Source of the DNA: Bifidobacterium merycicum DSM 6492
Lineage (GTDB): Bacteria > Actinomycetota > Actinomycetes > Actinomycetales > Bifidobacteriaceae
Direction: 5' to 3'
DNA length: 64,000 bases
Assembly (NCBI RefSeq): GCF_900129045.1
Contig: NZ_FQTX01000001.1
Span: 186,001 to 250,000 of the forward strand
Shown here: in pieces, positions 10,244-18,152 of the stretch
Position numbering within the stretch: position 1 is the stretch's first letter
Layout: each line of letters opens with the position of its first letter
The notes under the pieces: model-generated
Seen by the model: only the letters and a program-made list of their open reading frames with translations
Database searches by the model: none
Told to the model about the DNA's origin: nothing
Translations under genes and position numbers: made by a program

Positions 10244-10259
10244 TCGAACATCTGTGCAA
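10244..10259. promoter_or_regulatory. LexA box 2
   Basis: TCGAACATCTGTGCAA has a perfect left half-site and a degenerate right half-site. It lies between box 1 and the two abutting boxes and may be a weaker site. Confidence 0.65.
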
Positions 10260-10263
10260 CAAT

Positions 10264-10279
10264 TAGAACAAACGTTCGA
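10264..10279. promoter_or_regulatory. LexA box 3
   Basis: TAGAACAAACGTTCGA differs from the TCGAAC-N4-GTTCGA pattern by one base. It directly abuts box 4 with no gap. Confidence 0.85.
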
Positions 10280-10295
10280 TAGAACAACTGTTCGA
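10280..10295. promoter_or_regulatory. LexA box 4
   Basis: TAGAACAACTGTTCGA differs from the pattern by one base and ends 7 bases before the GTG start of the LysM gene. It therefore overlaps that gene's translation-initiation region. Confidence 0.85.
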
Positions 10296-10302
10296 AAGGT
10301 CG

Positions 10303-10713
10303 GTGGTCGCGATGGGCAGACATGTATTTGGGGTTCCGATGGTCGGCAATAATGTTGCGCCCGGAGCGGAAAGCGGTTCTGTGAAGCGTGGGGCTTTCCT
10401 CTCTCATGTGGCTGTGTGGCTGCGGGAGTCGGGGGAGGCTGGGCGATCGAAGCTGCTCGCCGTGGTGTTGTCCGTCGTGGTCGTATGTCTGGGGTTGGGG
10501 TGGTTGACACCATCCAATGCCGATTCCGCGACGGAACCCATGCGGGTGGTGAGCTATACAGTGCAGCCGGGCGATACGTTGTGGGCATATGCGGCCTCGA
10601 TTACTCCGGAGGGAGGTGATGTATCGCGTACGGTGAGGGAACTTATCGATTTGAATGAGCTTGATTCGGCATCGCTTATTCCAGGTCAGCGGATCATCGT
10701 GCCGGCCGAGTGA
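10303..10713 (+). CDS. SOS-controlled LysM-domain membrane protein (YneA/DivS-like position)
   Basis: A 136-residue protein with one membrane segment (about residues 50-67, LLAVVLSVVVVCLGLGWL) and a C-terminal extracellular LysM domain starting VSYTVQPGDTLWAYA and ending in SLIPGQRIIVPAE. LysM binds peptidoglycan. The architecture and its place opposite lexA match the SOS-induced division inhibitors YneA of Bacillus and DivS of Corynebacterium. That role is therefore a reasonable inference here, not shown by the sequence. GTG 10303 follows GAAAGG; ATG 10312 is an alternative. Four LexA boxes precede it. nrdR follows after about 100 bases. Confidence 0.85.
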   Translation: MVAMGRHVFGVPMVGNNVAPGAESGSVKRGAFLSHVAVWLRESGEAGRSKLLAVVLSVVVVCLGLGWLTPSNADSATEPMRVVSYTVQPGDTLWAYAASITPEGGDVSRTVRELIDLNELDSASLIPGQRIIVPAE

Positions 10714-10812
10714 TACAGGTACTGCGTGTGATCGTGTCCGAATCGTGCGCGAGCTACATGCGAACCGCGTCGCAACACGCGAATTCCTGCGGTTTCGGGT
10801 ATGGTGGGGGTC

Positions 10813-11277
10813 ATGCATTGCCCTTATTGTCATCATTCCGAAACCAAGGTCATCGAGACGCGTGTCAGCGAGGACGGGTACTTCATCCGTCGTCGGCGTC
10901 TGTGCCTGCACTGCAATCGTCGTTTCACCACGCTGGAGACCACCACTTTGCTGGTGGAGAAGCGTTCCGGAAGCCTTGAACCGTTCAACCGCGACAAGGT
11001 GATTTCCGGTGTGCGGAAGGCGTGTCAGGGCAGACCGGTGCAGGAAGCCGATCTGAAGAAACTGGGGCAGCGGGTCGAAGAGGATCTGCGATCTGCCGGT
11101 CAGGCACAGGTCACGTCGGCTGAGGTAGGCAAGGCCATCCTCAAGCCGTTGCGTGATTTGGACGAAGTGGCGTACATGCGATTCGCAAGCGTGTATCAGA
11201 ACTTCGAGAACCTGGAGGACTTCCAAGCCGCGATAGATGAGCTGCGCAATGATAACGAGGAGGAATCCGAAGCGTAG
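10813..11277 (+). CDS. nrdR: Transcriptional repressor NrdR
   Basis: Nucleotide-sensing repressor of ribonucleotide reductase genes, 154 residues from ATG 10813. It has an N-terminal zinc ribbon with CPYC (residues 3-6) and CLHC (31-34), then an ATP-cone domain beginning around VEKRSGSLEPFNRDKVISG. The length is normal for the family. The frame opens at 10801, but GGTGGGGG sits just before ATG 10813 and family members start MxCPxC, so the later start is chosen. Location next to lexA and the LysM gene is common in actinobacteria and links dNTP supply with DNA-damage control. Confidence 0.95.
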   Translation: MHCPYCHHSETKVIETRVSEDGYFIRRRRLCLHCNRRFTTLETTTLLVEKRSGSLEPFNRDKVISGVRKACQGRPVQEADLKKLGQRVEEDLRSAGQAQVTSAEVGKAILKPLRDLDEVAYMRFASVYQNFENLEDFQAAIDELRNDNEEESEA

Positions 11278-11388
11278 CCGATTGCCGAAATCGCAGGTTT
11301 CGGGTGATTGCTTTCGGGCGATTGGTCATCGTATATCAGGAGTTCGGAGCAGGAAAGGGTTCCGAACGTGTGACGCGACGATGCAGGC

Positions 11389-11428
11389 AATGCGACGGTT
11401 CACGGACAATGCGACGGTTCACGGACAA
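11389..11428 (+). repeat. 19-bp direct repeat in the gap before the DUF3516 helicase
   Basis: Two copies of AATGCGACGGTTCACGGAC at 11389 and 11408, followed by a partial third. The 470-base gap from nrdR to the helicase holds no convincing gene, terminator or promoter that I can see. Confidence 0.85.
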
Positions 11429-11756
11429 TGTGATAATTCAATATGGTGATGCGGCCATGGTCGCGGTATGAAGCGGCATACGTGTTATGCGTTGCGCGTT
11501 GCGCTGATGCCGGACGGCCGGGTGGCGGGACGTCATTGGGTGATAAATATGGCGAGGTCAGGGCGTTGCCCTGATGTCGTGTGGCATGATGATGCGAATC
11601 GTCGACGATGTTGCTCATGCCTGTCGTTGCGACGATGATGGTTGTTGCGGCGGGTGACCGACCATGAACGCTGATAATCCAATACGGACCAATAAAAGGA
11701 TCAAACGGACTTAAACGGGCCAATACTGGCCAATATGGGAATGCAAGGTGGACAAG

Positions 11757-14327
11757 ATGAGTGATGAAACAATGTATGGCTCCTTGGGGCGGCTCGCCCC
11801 GGAGTGGGATGGGGATGAGAGAGCCCGCAATCTGACGGCGGACGACATCTATGAGCGGTTCTTCGACTGGGCCATCGATGTGAAGGGCATCGAGCCATGG
11901 CCGCATCAGGAGGAAGCCATCATGGATATCCTCGCAGGCGACCACGTCATCCTGAACACGCCGACGGGATCGGGCAAATCCCTGGTGGCGTTGGGCATGC
12001 ATTTCGCGGCCCTGTGCACCGGTCGCCGTTCGTACTATACGGCTCCGATCAAGGCGCTGGTCAGCGAGAAATTCTTCGATCTGATCGAAGTGTTCGGACG
12101 TGAGAACGTAGGCATGATCACCGGCGACAGTCATATCAACGCCGACGCGCCGATCATCTGCTGCACCGCCGAGATTCTGGCCAATCAGGCGTTGCGCGAA
12201 GGCGAGCATGCCGATGTCGGTTTGGTCGCTATGGATGAGTTCCACTATTTCGGCGATCCCGAACGCGGCTGGGCATGGCAGGTGCCGTTGCTCACCCTGC
12301 CGCAAACGCAGTTTCTGCTGATGAGCGCCACATTGGGCAATGTGGACGCCATCGCGAACAAGCTTTCCGAGCTGAACGACACGCCGGATGTGGACGTCAT
12401 CGCCAATGCCCCACGCCCTGTTCCGCTGAACTATGAATACACGCTTGATCCGCTTGAACGCACGGTCGAGCTGGCCTACAAGGATGGGTCAACGCCTATC
12501 TATGTCGTGCACTTCTCGCAGGATGCGGCGCTGGAAACGGCGCAGGCGCTGGCCTCCACCGGCGTATCCAGCAAGGAGCAGCGCAACGCCATCGCGGAAG
12601 CCATCAAAGGCGTGAAGTTCACCACGGCGTTCGGCAAGATTCTGCAACGCTTGCTGCGCACCGGCATCGGCGTGCACCATGCCGGCATGCTGCCGCGGTA
12701 TCGCAGGCTGGTCGAACAGCTGGCCCAGCAGGGGCTGCTTTCGGTGATCTGCGGCACCGATACGCTGGGCGTCGGCATCAACGTGCCTATTCACTGTGTG
12801 GTGCTTACCGCCCTGACCAAATACGACGGCAATAAGATGCGTAAGCTCAAGGCGCGCGAATTCCATCAGATCGCGGGTCGAGCCGGGCGTATGGGGTTCG
12901 ACACCGAAGGATTGGTGATCGCCGAAGCACCGGAATTCGAAATCGAGAATCAGAAGGCCATAGCCAAGGCCGGAGGCGACCCGAAGAAGCTGAAGAAGAT
13001 CAAGCGCAAGAAAGCTCCCGAAGGGTTCGTGAACTGGAACCAGAACACCTTCGACAAGCTTATCGACGCTGAGCCGGAAACGCTGGTCCCGCACTTGAAG
13101 ATCACGCATTCCATGGTGCTTAATGAAGTGGAACAGGGCGGCGATGCCCGCGCCCGCATCGACAGGCTCATCGACGATTCGGCACAGACCCCGGACCAAA
13201 AGGAGCGTTTGCATCAGCGGGCCGACGAAATCTTCCAGACCTTGTTCGACACCGAAGTCATCGAAACCGAACGTCTCGCGGACGGTAGTCTGGACTATCT
13301 GATGACGCTCGACATGCCGGACGATTTCGCACTCGACCAGCCGCTGTCGCCGTTCCTGCTGGCCGCGCTCGAACTGCTCGACCCCGAATCGGAAACCTAT
13401 GCGCTCGACGTGATTTCCATGGTCGAAGCCACGTTGGAGGATCCGCGTCAGGTGCTGCGCGCACAGGAACGCGCCGCGAAAGACAAGGCCATGGCCGATA
13501 TGAAGGCGGACGGGCTCGACTACGACGAGCGCATGGACAAGCTCGCCGAAATCACCTATCCGAAACCGTTGGAAGACATGCTGGAAGCGGCCTTCACCCA
13601 GTATCGTCACGACGTGCCATGGGCGAACGATTACTGGCTGAGTCCGAAATCCGTGGTGCGTGACATGGTCGAAACCGCTTCGGACTTCACCGGCTATATC
13701 GCCCGATACAACATCGCGCGTTCCGAAGGCACCCTGCTGCGCTATCTGTCCGACGCCTACCGTTCCCTGGCCCGTACCGTGCCGCTCGAAAAGCGAGACG
13801 AACGTCTGAAAGACATCATCGCATGGCTGCGTGTGCTCGTGCGCTCCATCGACTCCAGTTTGGTGGACGAATGGGAGAATGCAGGCGGCTCCTCGGATGA
13901 AGCGTCCCAGGCCGCGGCCTCGTTGGCGGCCCCCGGTTCGGGCAATGAGGTCGTTGAAGACCGGCGCGGTCTGACCGTACTGGTGCGCAATGCGCTGTTC
14001 CGTCGCGTGCAGCTCATGGATCTCGACAAGCCCGATGAGCTGGGCGCGCTCGACCGGAATTGGGGTTACGGTGTGCACGAATGGGAGGATGTGCTCGACG
14101 ACTACTACGACGAACACGAATACGTGAACATCGACGCCGAAGCCCGTTCGCCCAAGCTGTTCATGTTGGATGACACACATGAACGCGACGAGCACACGTG
14201 GAAAGTGCGTCAGATCATCGACGATTCCGATGGCGACCATGATTGGGCCATCAGCGGCGTGGTCGACCTCGACGCCACGCAAAGTGGTGGCGAAGTCGTA
14301 TTCCTCGACTATTCGGTCGGCGACTGA
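11757..14327 (+). CDS. DEAD/DEAH-box helicase with DUF3516-type C-terminal region
   Basis: Superfamily 2 helicase of 856 residues, Ski2-like in layout and common in actinobacteria. The Q-like region is PWPHQEEAIMDI, followed by Walker A NTPTGSGKS (about residues 66-74), DEFH in VAMDEFHYFGD (about 158), SAT in LLMSATLGN and motif VI QIAGRAGRMG. The rest is a long acidic C-terminal region of the DUF3516 type. It probably unwinds RNA or structured nucleic acid; the substrate is unknown. AAGGTGG five bases before ATG 11757 supports this start over GTG 11748. It ends before a 17-bp tandem repeat and a strong hairpin. Confidence 0.9.
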   Translation: MSDETMYGSLGRLAPEWDGDERARNLTADDIYERFFDWAIDVKGIEPWPHQEEAIMDILAGDHVILNTPTGSGKSLVALGMHFAALCTGRRSYYTAPIKALVSEKFFDLIEVFGRENVGMITGDSHINADAPIICCTAEILANQALREGEHADVGLVAMDEFHYFGDPERGWAWQVPLLTLPQTQFLLMSATLGNVDAIANKLSELNDTPDVDVIANAPRPVPLNYEYTLDPLERTVELAYKDGSTPIYVVHFSQDAALETAQALASTGVSSKEQRNAIAEAIKGVKFTTAFGKILQRLLRTGIGVHHAGMLPRYRRLVEQLAQQGLLSVICGTDTLGVGINVPIHCVVLTALTKYDGNKMRKLKAREFHQIAGRAGRMGFDTEGLVIAEAPEFEIENQKAIAKAGGDPKKLKKIKRKKAPEGFVNWNQNTFDKLIDAEPETLVPHLKITHSMVLNEVEQGGDARARIDRLIDDSAQTPDQKERLHQRADEIFQTLFDTEVIETERLADGSLDYLMTLDMPDDFALDQPLSPFLLAALELLDPESETYALDVISMVEATLEDPRQVLRAQERAAKDKAMADMKADGLDYDERMDKLAEITYPKPLEDMLEAAFTQYRHDVPWANDYWLSPKSVVRDMVETASDFTGYIARYNIARSEGTLLRYLSDAYRSLARTVPLEKRDERLKDIIAWLRVLVRSIDSSLVDEWENAGGSSDEASQAAASLAAPGSGNEVVEDRRGLTVLVRNALFRRVQLMDLDKPDELGALDRNWGYGVHEWEDVLDDYYDEHEYVNIDAEARSPKLFMLDDTHERDEHTWKVRQIIDDSDGDHDWAISGVVDLDATQSGGEVVFLDYSVGD

Positions 14328-14373
14328 CAGCGAGGACGGTCGGTCATATGAATGGCCGTTCATATGACCGGTT

Positions 14374-14458
14374 GGCCGGACGGAATAGTTGGCCGGACGG
14401 AATAGTTGGCCGGACGGAATAGTTGGCCGGACGGAATAGTTGGCCGGACGGAATAGTT
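14374..14458 (+). repeat. 17-bp tandem repeat, five identical copies
   Basis: Five identical copies of GGCCGGACGGAATAGTT start at 14374, 14391, 14408, 14425 and 14442. They begin 47 bases after the helicase stop and run straight into the hairpin at 14459. The copy number is probably variable between strains. Confidence 0.95.
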
Positions 14459-14489
14459 GGCCGGGCTAATAATTGGAATTAGCCCGGCC
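14459..14489. terminator. Perfect 12-bp hairpin between convergent genes
   Basis: GGCCGGGCTAAT (14459-14470) pairs perfectly with ATTAGCCCGGCC (14478-14489) over a 7-base loop. No T-run follows on either side. It lies between the convergent helicase and PPK2 genes, so a bidirectional transcription barrier is likely. Related CTACCGGCTGGAAT repeats fill the remaining space to 14650. Confidence 0.65.
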
Positions 14490-14653
14490 AACGGTTGGAA
14501 TCGGGCTGTGTCGGTCCGGAGGCCAGCGGTCGGAATCGGGTAACGGTCAGTCCGAAGACAAGCAGCCGGCACCGGGCGATGGCCAGCTGGAATCTGCCAG
14601 CCGGAATCTACCGGCTGGAATCTACCGGCTGGAATCAGGGGAGCGACTGGCGA

Positions 14654-15649
14654 TCAGTCCTCCTCCAACCGTCGGCGCATCTCGTCGGCGTCCACAGACA
14701 GCGGAGGCCACAGCAAGTTCATGTTACGCATGCTGATACGCAGCAACTCCGACACCACGGCACGCGAATACCAGCGGTTATCCGCCGGAACCACATACCA
14801 AGGTGCATCATCGGTGCTGGTCTTCTCAAAGACCTCCTGCCAGGCGTCCATGTACTCGTCCCAACGTTCACGCGCCTCCAAATCACTCGGATCGAACTTC
14901 CAATACTTCGTCGGATCGTCCAAACGATCAAGGAAATGCTTCTTCTGCTCCTCGCGGCTGGACACGAGGAAGATCTTCAGAATCGTGCAGTCGTCGGCAA
15001 CCAGATTATGTTCGAACTGGTTGATTTCGTCATAGCGTGCACGCCACTGATCTTCCGCCACCGTGCCATAGATGCGTGGCATCACGATGTCCTCGTAATG
15101 CGATCTGTCGAAAATGCCGATCCAGCCGTTCTGCGGCAGCTGTCTTCTCACACGCCACAGGTAATCATGCTGCTTCTCCTCCTCGGTGGGCGCGCCGAAC
15201 CCGTGGTAGTGGATGCTCATCGGGTCGCCCTGACTGAACACGTGGCGTACGATACCGCCCTTGCCGGAAGCGTCCATGCCCTGCAACACGATGAGCAGTC
15301 GCTTGTGCGAATGCTTCGTGCCGTTCGCATACAGCAGACGCTGATAGCGGGCGATGCTCAGCGAACTGATCTGCATGAAATGCTCAGCCTCATCGCGGCT
15401 GCCGCACCATCCCGGCAAAGCATGCGGGTCGACCGCACGCACGTCCACATCGGAATGGAATCGCAGCAATTGCGCGGGCGGCAACTCCCAGACGGAACTC
15501 AGCAGTTCGCTGACCTTCGCCACATGCGCCAAACGCTCCGACACGGTTTTCGCGCGTCTGATCGTGTCGAGATGATCCTCCACCTTCTTCAGGGTCTTCT
15601 CCACACCCGTGTCCTTGACAGTCCCCTTTTTCGTATCCTTGTCAGACAT
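14654..15649 (-). CDS. Polyphosphate kinase 2 family protein
   Basis: PPK2-family phosphotransferase of 331 residues, moving phosphate between polyphosphate and a nucleotide. Walker A is GMDASGKGG (residues 124-132), Walker B FDRSHYED, and the lid region contains REEQKKHFLDRLDDPTKYWKF. The N-terminal ~50 residues are charged and helical. The class (AMP or ADP acceptor) cannot be fixed by eye. The frame opens at 15688, but AGGAGG just upstream of ATG 15649 identifies the true start. Bifidobacteria may use it for energy storage or nucleotide balance; that is inference. Confidence 0.9.
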   Translation of the reverse strand: MSDKDTKKGTVKDTGVEKTLKKVEDHLDTIRRAKTVSERLAHVAKVSELLSSVWELPPAQLLRFHSDVDVRAVDPHALPGWCGSRDEAEHFMQISSLSIARYQRLLYANGTKHSHKRLLIVLQGMDASGKGGIVRHVFSQGDPMSIHYHGFGAPTEEEKQHDYLWRVRRQLPQNGWIGIFDRSHYEDIVMPRIYGTVAEDQWRARYDEINQFEHNLVADDCTILKIFLVSSREEQKKHFLDRLDDPTKYWKFDPSDLEARERWDEYMDAWQEVFEKTSTDDAPWYVVPADNRWYSRAVVSELLRISMRNMNLLWPPLSVDADEMRRRLEED

Positions 15650-15735
15650 TCCAGCCTCCTTGCCAACAATGCGACTTTGCAAATGCAATCGATTCCATCC
15701 TAGCGGCGAAATTCGGGAAACGACGGTTTTAAGAG

Positions 15736-15950
15736 GGGATTGCCGGGGATTGAGGAGGGGTGTTTGGGAATGCGAGGAGAATTGCGTTTGTTTTGGATTG
15801 GCGGGAAGCGCAAGAAGAATGGTCAGGGAGAAGGTGGAAGAAGGGGAGCGGATGGGGAGAGGGGATTGAGGGAGGAGAGGGGATTGAGGGAGGAAAGAGG
15901 ATTGGGGGAGGGAGAGAGGAAGGAGAAGACAGGGGTAAAGGGGGTAAAGG
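15736..15950 (+). repeat. Purine-rich region with 18-bp repeats
   Basis: A G/A-rich stretch upstream of PPK2. It contains about three copies of an 18-bp unit GAGAGGGGATTGAGGGAG between about 15855 and 15915. Short frames here have no recognisable product and composition alone explains them. No 41-nt array unit is present in this tract. Confidence 0.7.
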
Positions 15951-16054
15951 CTGAAACATTGAGTTGCAGTGAAATCATGTGCAGAGGGAACGCCATCTTA
16001 CGTAACATCAGACAATCCAGAAGGTTACAGACACAATCTCGTGCTCCACTTCAC

Positions 16055-16092
16055 CAAAATCAGACAGAAACAGCCTGATTCTGTCCGAAAAT
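16055..16092 (+). repeat. Hairpin repeat family B, copy 5
   Basis: AAAATCAGACAGAAA on the left and TTCTGTCCGAAAA on the right; the same design as the elements around 8.1 kb. Confidence 0.75.
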
Positions 16093-16118
16093 GAGGGAGA
16101 TTACCCCGTTTCACATCC

Positions 16119-16160
16119 CCAGAATCGGACAGAAACGGGCTGATTCTGTCTGATTTCGGG
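16119..16160 (+). repeat. Hairpin repeat family B, copy 6
   Basis: AATCGGACAGAAACGGGC followed by TGATTCTGTCTGATTTCGG. It lies 64 bases after copy 5. Confidence 0.78.
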
Positions 16161-16183
16161 GGAGGGTGTCCGGTTCCGTATCC

Positions 16184-16226
16184 TCAAAATCGGACAGAAA
16201 CGGGCTGGTTTTGTCTGATTTCGGGA
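16184..16226 (+). repeat. Hairpin repeat family B, copy 7
   Basis: Near-duplicate of copy 6 (AATCGGACAGAAACGGGC then TGGTTTTGTCTGATTTCGG), spaced 65 bases from it. A left half-copy follows at about 16268-16290, ending 70 bases before rarA. Confidence 0.78.
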
Positions 16227-16359
16227 GAGAGCGTCCCGAAGTACGCAGTCACACATATTGGAATTATTGGAATCGGACAGAAACGGGCCGCAAGGAGACG
16301 CGGCGGATGATCGGAAGACAACCACAATCCCCGGAAGGCAGAGCGGTAGAGTGGACAAC

Positions 16360-17784
16360 ATGAGCGAGCAGGATTTGTTCGGTGCGGCGGACGCACCTGA
16401 AGACATGACCAGACCATTGGCGGTGCGCATGAGGCCGCAAACCATCGACGAAGTGGTGGGACAGGATCATGTGCTCGGTCAGGGGTCCCCGCTGCGTCGC
16501 CTCGCCAATCCAGCCTCCAAAGGCTCGCTCACCGCACCGAGCTCCATCATCCTGTTCGGCCCTCCCGGCGTGGGCAAAACCACGCTCGCCACCATCGTGG
16601 CCAAACAGTCCGGCCGTGAATTCGAAGAACTTTCCGCCGTCACATCCGGCGTCAAGGATGTGCGCGACGTGCTGAACCGCGCCCACGAACGCTTGGTGAC
16701 ACAAGGCAAGGAAACCGTGCTGTTCATCGACGAGGTGCATCGCTTCTCCAAATCCCAACAGGACGCACTGCTGCCGGCGGTCGAAAACCGCGACGTCACC
16801 TTCATCGGCGCAACCACCGAAAATCCCAGCTTCTCCGTCATCAAACCGTTGCTGTCGCGTTCCGTGGTGGTCAAACTCGAATCGCTCGAACCCGAACAGC
16901 TCCATGAGCTCGTCACGCGTGCGCTCGAAAGCCCGAACGGGCTGAAAGGCGAGGTTAAAGCGAATGATAAGGCTATCGATGAGATCGTGCGCATGGCCAG
17001 CGGCGATGCGCGCAAAAGCCTGACGATCCTGGAAGCCGCGGCGGGTGCGGTGACGGGGGACAAGGCGCGTAGGAAAGGCGCGCGCAAACCGATCATCACA
17101 CCGGATGTCGTTTCGACCGTCATGGACACGGCCACGGTCCGTTACGACAAGGATGGCGATGATCATTACGACGTGATCTCCGCGTTCATCAAATCCATGC
17201 GCGGTTCCGATCCAGACGCCGCCATCCACTATCTGGCGCGAATGATCCGTGCCGGTGAGGATCCACGCTTCATCGCCCGACGCATCATGATCGCCGCGTC
17301 CGAAGATGTGGGCATAGCGGCACCGCAGATTCTCCAGGTCACCGTGGCCGCAGCGCAAGCGGTGGCGCTGATCGGCATGCCGGAAGCGCGCATCATCCTC
17401 GCCGAAGCGACCATCGCCGTGGCCACTGCACCGAAGTCGAACGCCAGCTACAACGCCATCAACTCGGCTCTGGCCGATGTGGACGCTGGGCATATCGGTG
17501 CGGTTCCGCTGCATCTGCGCAACGCTCCGACCAAGCTCATGAAGGAATGGGGCAACCACGAGGGGTACCGGTATGCGCATGATTGGCCCGGTGCTGTGGC
17601 GCCGCAGCAGTACATGCCCGACGAGCTGGTGGGCAGGGAATACTACCATCCCAACGATCGCGGTTACGAGCGCGAGGTATCGGCGCGACTGGCGAGGATT
17701 CGCCCTATCCTGCACGGGGAGAGCGGGATGGCCGGGAACGGTGGAACGGTAGGGAACGGTGGAACGACCGGGGAAGCGGGATGA
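16360..17784 (+). CDS. rarA: Replication-associated recombination protein RarA (MgsA) AAA ATPase
   Basis: AAA+ ATPase of 474 residues of the RarA/WRNIP1 family, acting at stalled replication forks. Features are RPQTIDEVVGQDHVLG at the N-terminus, Walker A GPPGVGKTT (about residues 67-75), Walker B VLFIDEVHRF, sensor 1 FIGATTENPSF and the C-terminal tetramerisation region with SAFIKSMRGSDPDAAIHYLARM. The chosen ATG starts MSEQDLFG, as in close family members; GTG 16351 is an alternative and neither has a strong ribosome site. The last ~25 residues (GNGGTVGNGGTTGE) are encoded by a short tandem repeat that continues past the stop. Confidence 0.93.
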   Translation: MSEQDLFGAADAPEDMTRPLAVRMRPQTIDEVVGQDHVLGQGSPLRRLANPASKGSLTAPSSIILFGPPGVGKTTLATIVAKQSGREFEELSAVTSGVKDVRDVLNRAHERLVTQGKETVLFIDEVHRFSKSQQDALLPAVENRDVTFIGATTENPSFSVIKPLLSRSVVVKLESLEPEQLHELVTRALESPNGLKGEVKANDKAIDEIVRMASGDARKSLTILEAAAGAVTGDKARRKGARKPIITPDVVSTVMDTATVRYDKDGDDHYDVISAFIKSMRGSDPDAAIHYLARMIRAGEDPRFIARRIMIAASEDVGIAAPQILQVTVAAAQAVALIGMPEARIILAEATIAVATAPKSNASYNAINSALADVDAGHIGAVPLHLRNAPTKLMKEWGNHEGYRYAHDWPGAVAPQQYMPDELVGREYYHPNDRGYEREVSARLARIRPILHGESGMAGNGGTVGNGGTTGEAG

Positions 17785-17860
17785 CCGTAACAGCGGAACG
17801 ACCGCGGAAGCGGGATGATCGGGAACGGTCAGGCTGGCGAAACCGATTCAGTCAGCCGAG

Positions 17861-17948
17861 CTTCCATCCGGCTTCCATCCGGCTTCCATCCGGCATCCAT
17901 CCGGCTTCCATCCGGCTTCCATCCGGCATCCATCCGGCTTTCACCCGG
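17861..17948 (+). repeat. 11-bp tandem repeat, eight copies
   Basis: Eight units of CTTCCATCCGG or a one- or two-base variant (CATCCATCCGG at 17894 and 17927, CTTTCACCCGG last) at exact 11-bp spacing. They lie in the 368-base gap between rarA and the MFS gene. No gene is seen in this gap. Confidence 0.92.
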
Positions 17949-18152
17949 AAGCGCACTGTTGTCCACCTGACCCGGCTACACTGAACACTCGGCTATCAAA
18001 CGAAACGTCTGCCGCGTGGGTGCGCGGCGCGAGGATACATACGCCGGTTGGCAATACCTTATATTCCACTTCTTCAGCACAACAACGAGTCCCGGGAAAT
18101 CGCTTCCACTGCGGAGCGAAGCGCGGGGCGCAGCGAAACCACGAATGAGAAT

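Noticed and set aside
15736..15950. Small protein genes in the purine-rich tract upstream of PPK2
   Set aside because: Frames exist on both strands but are explained by G/A composition and repeats, with no ribosome sites or recognisable sequence.
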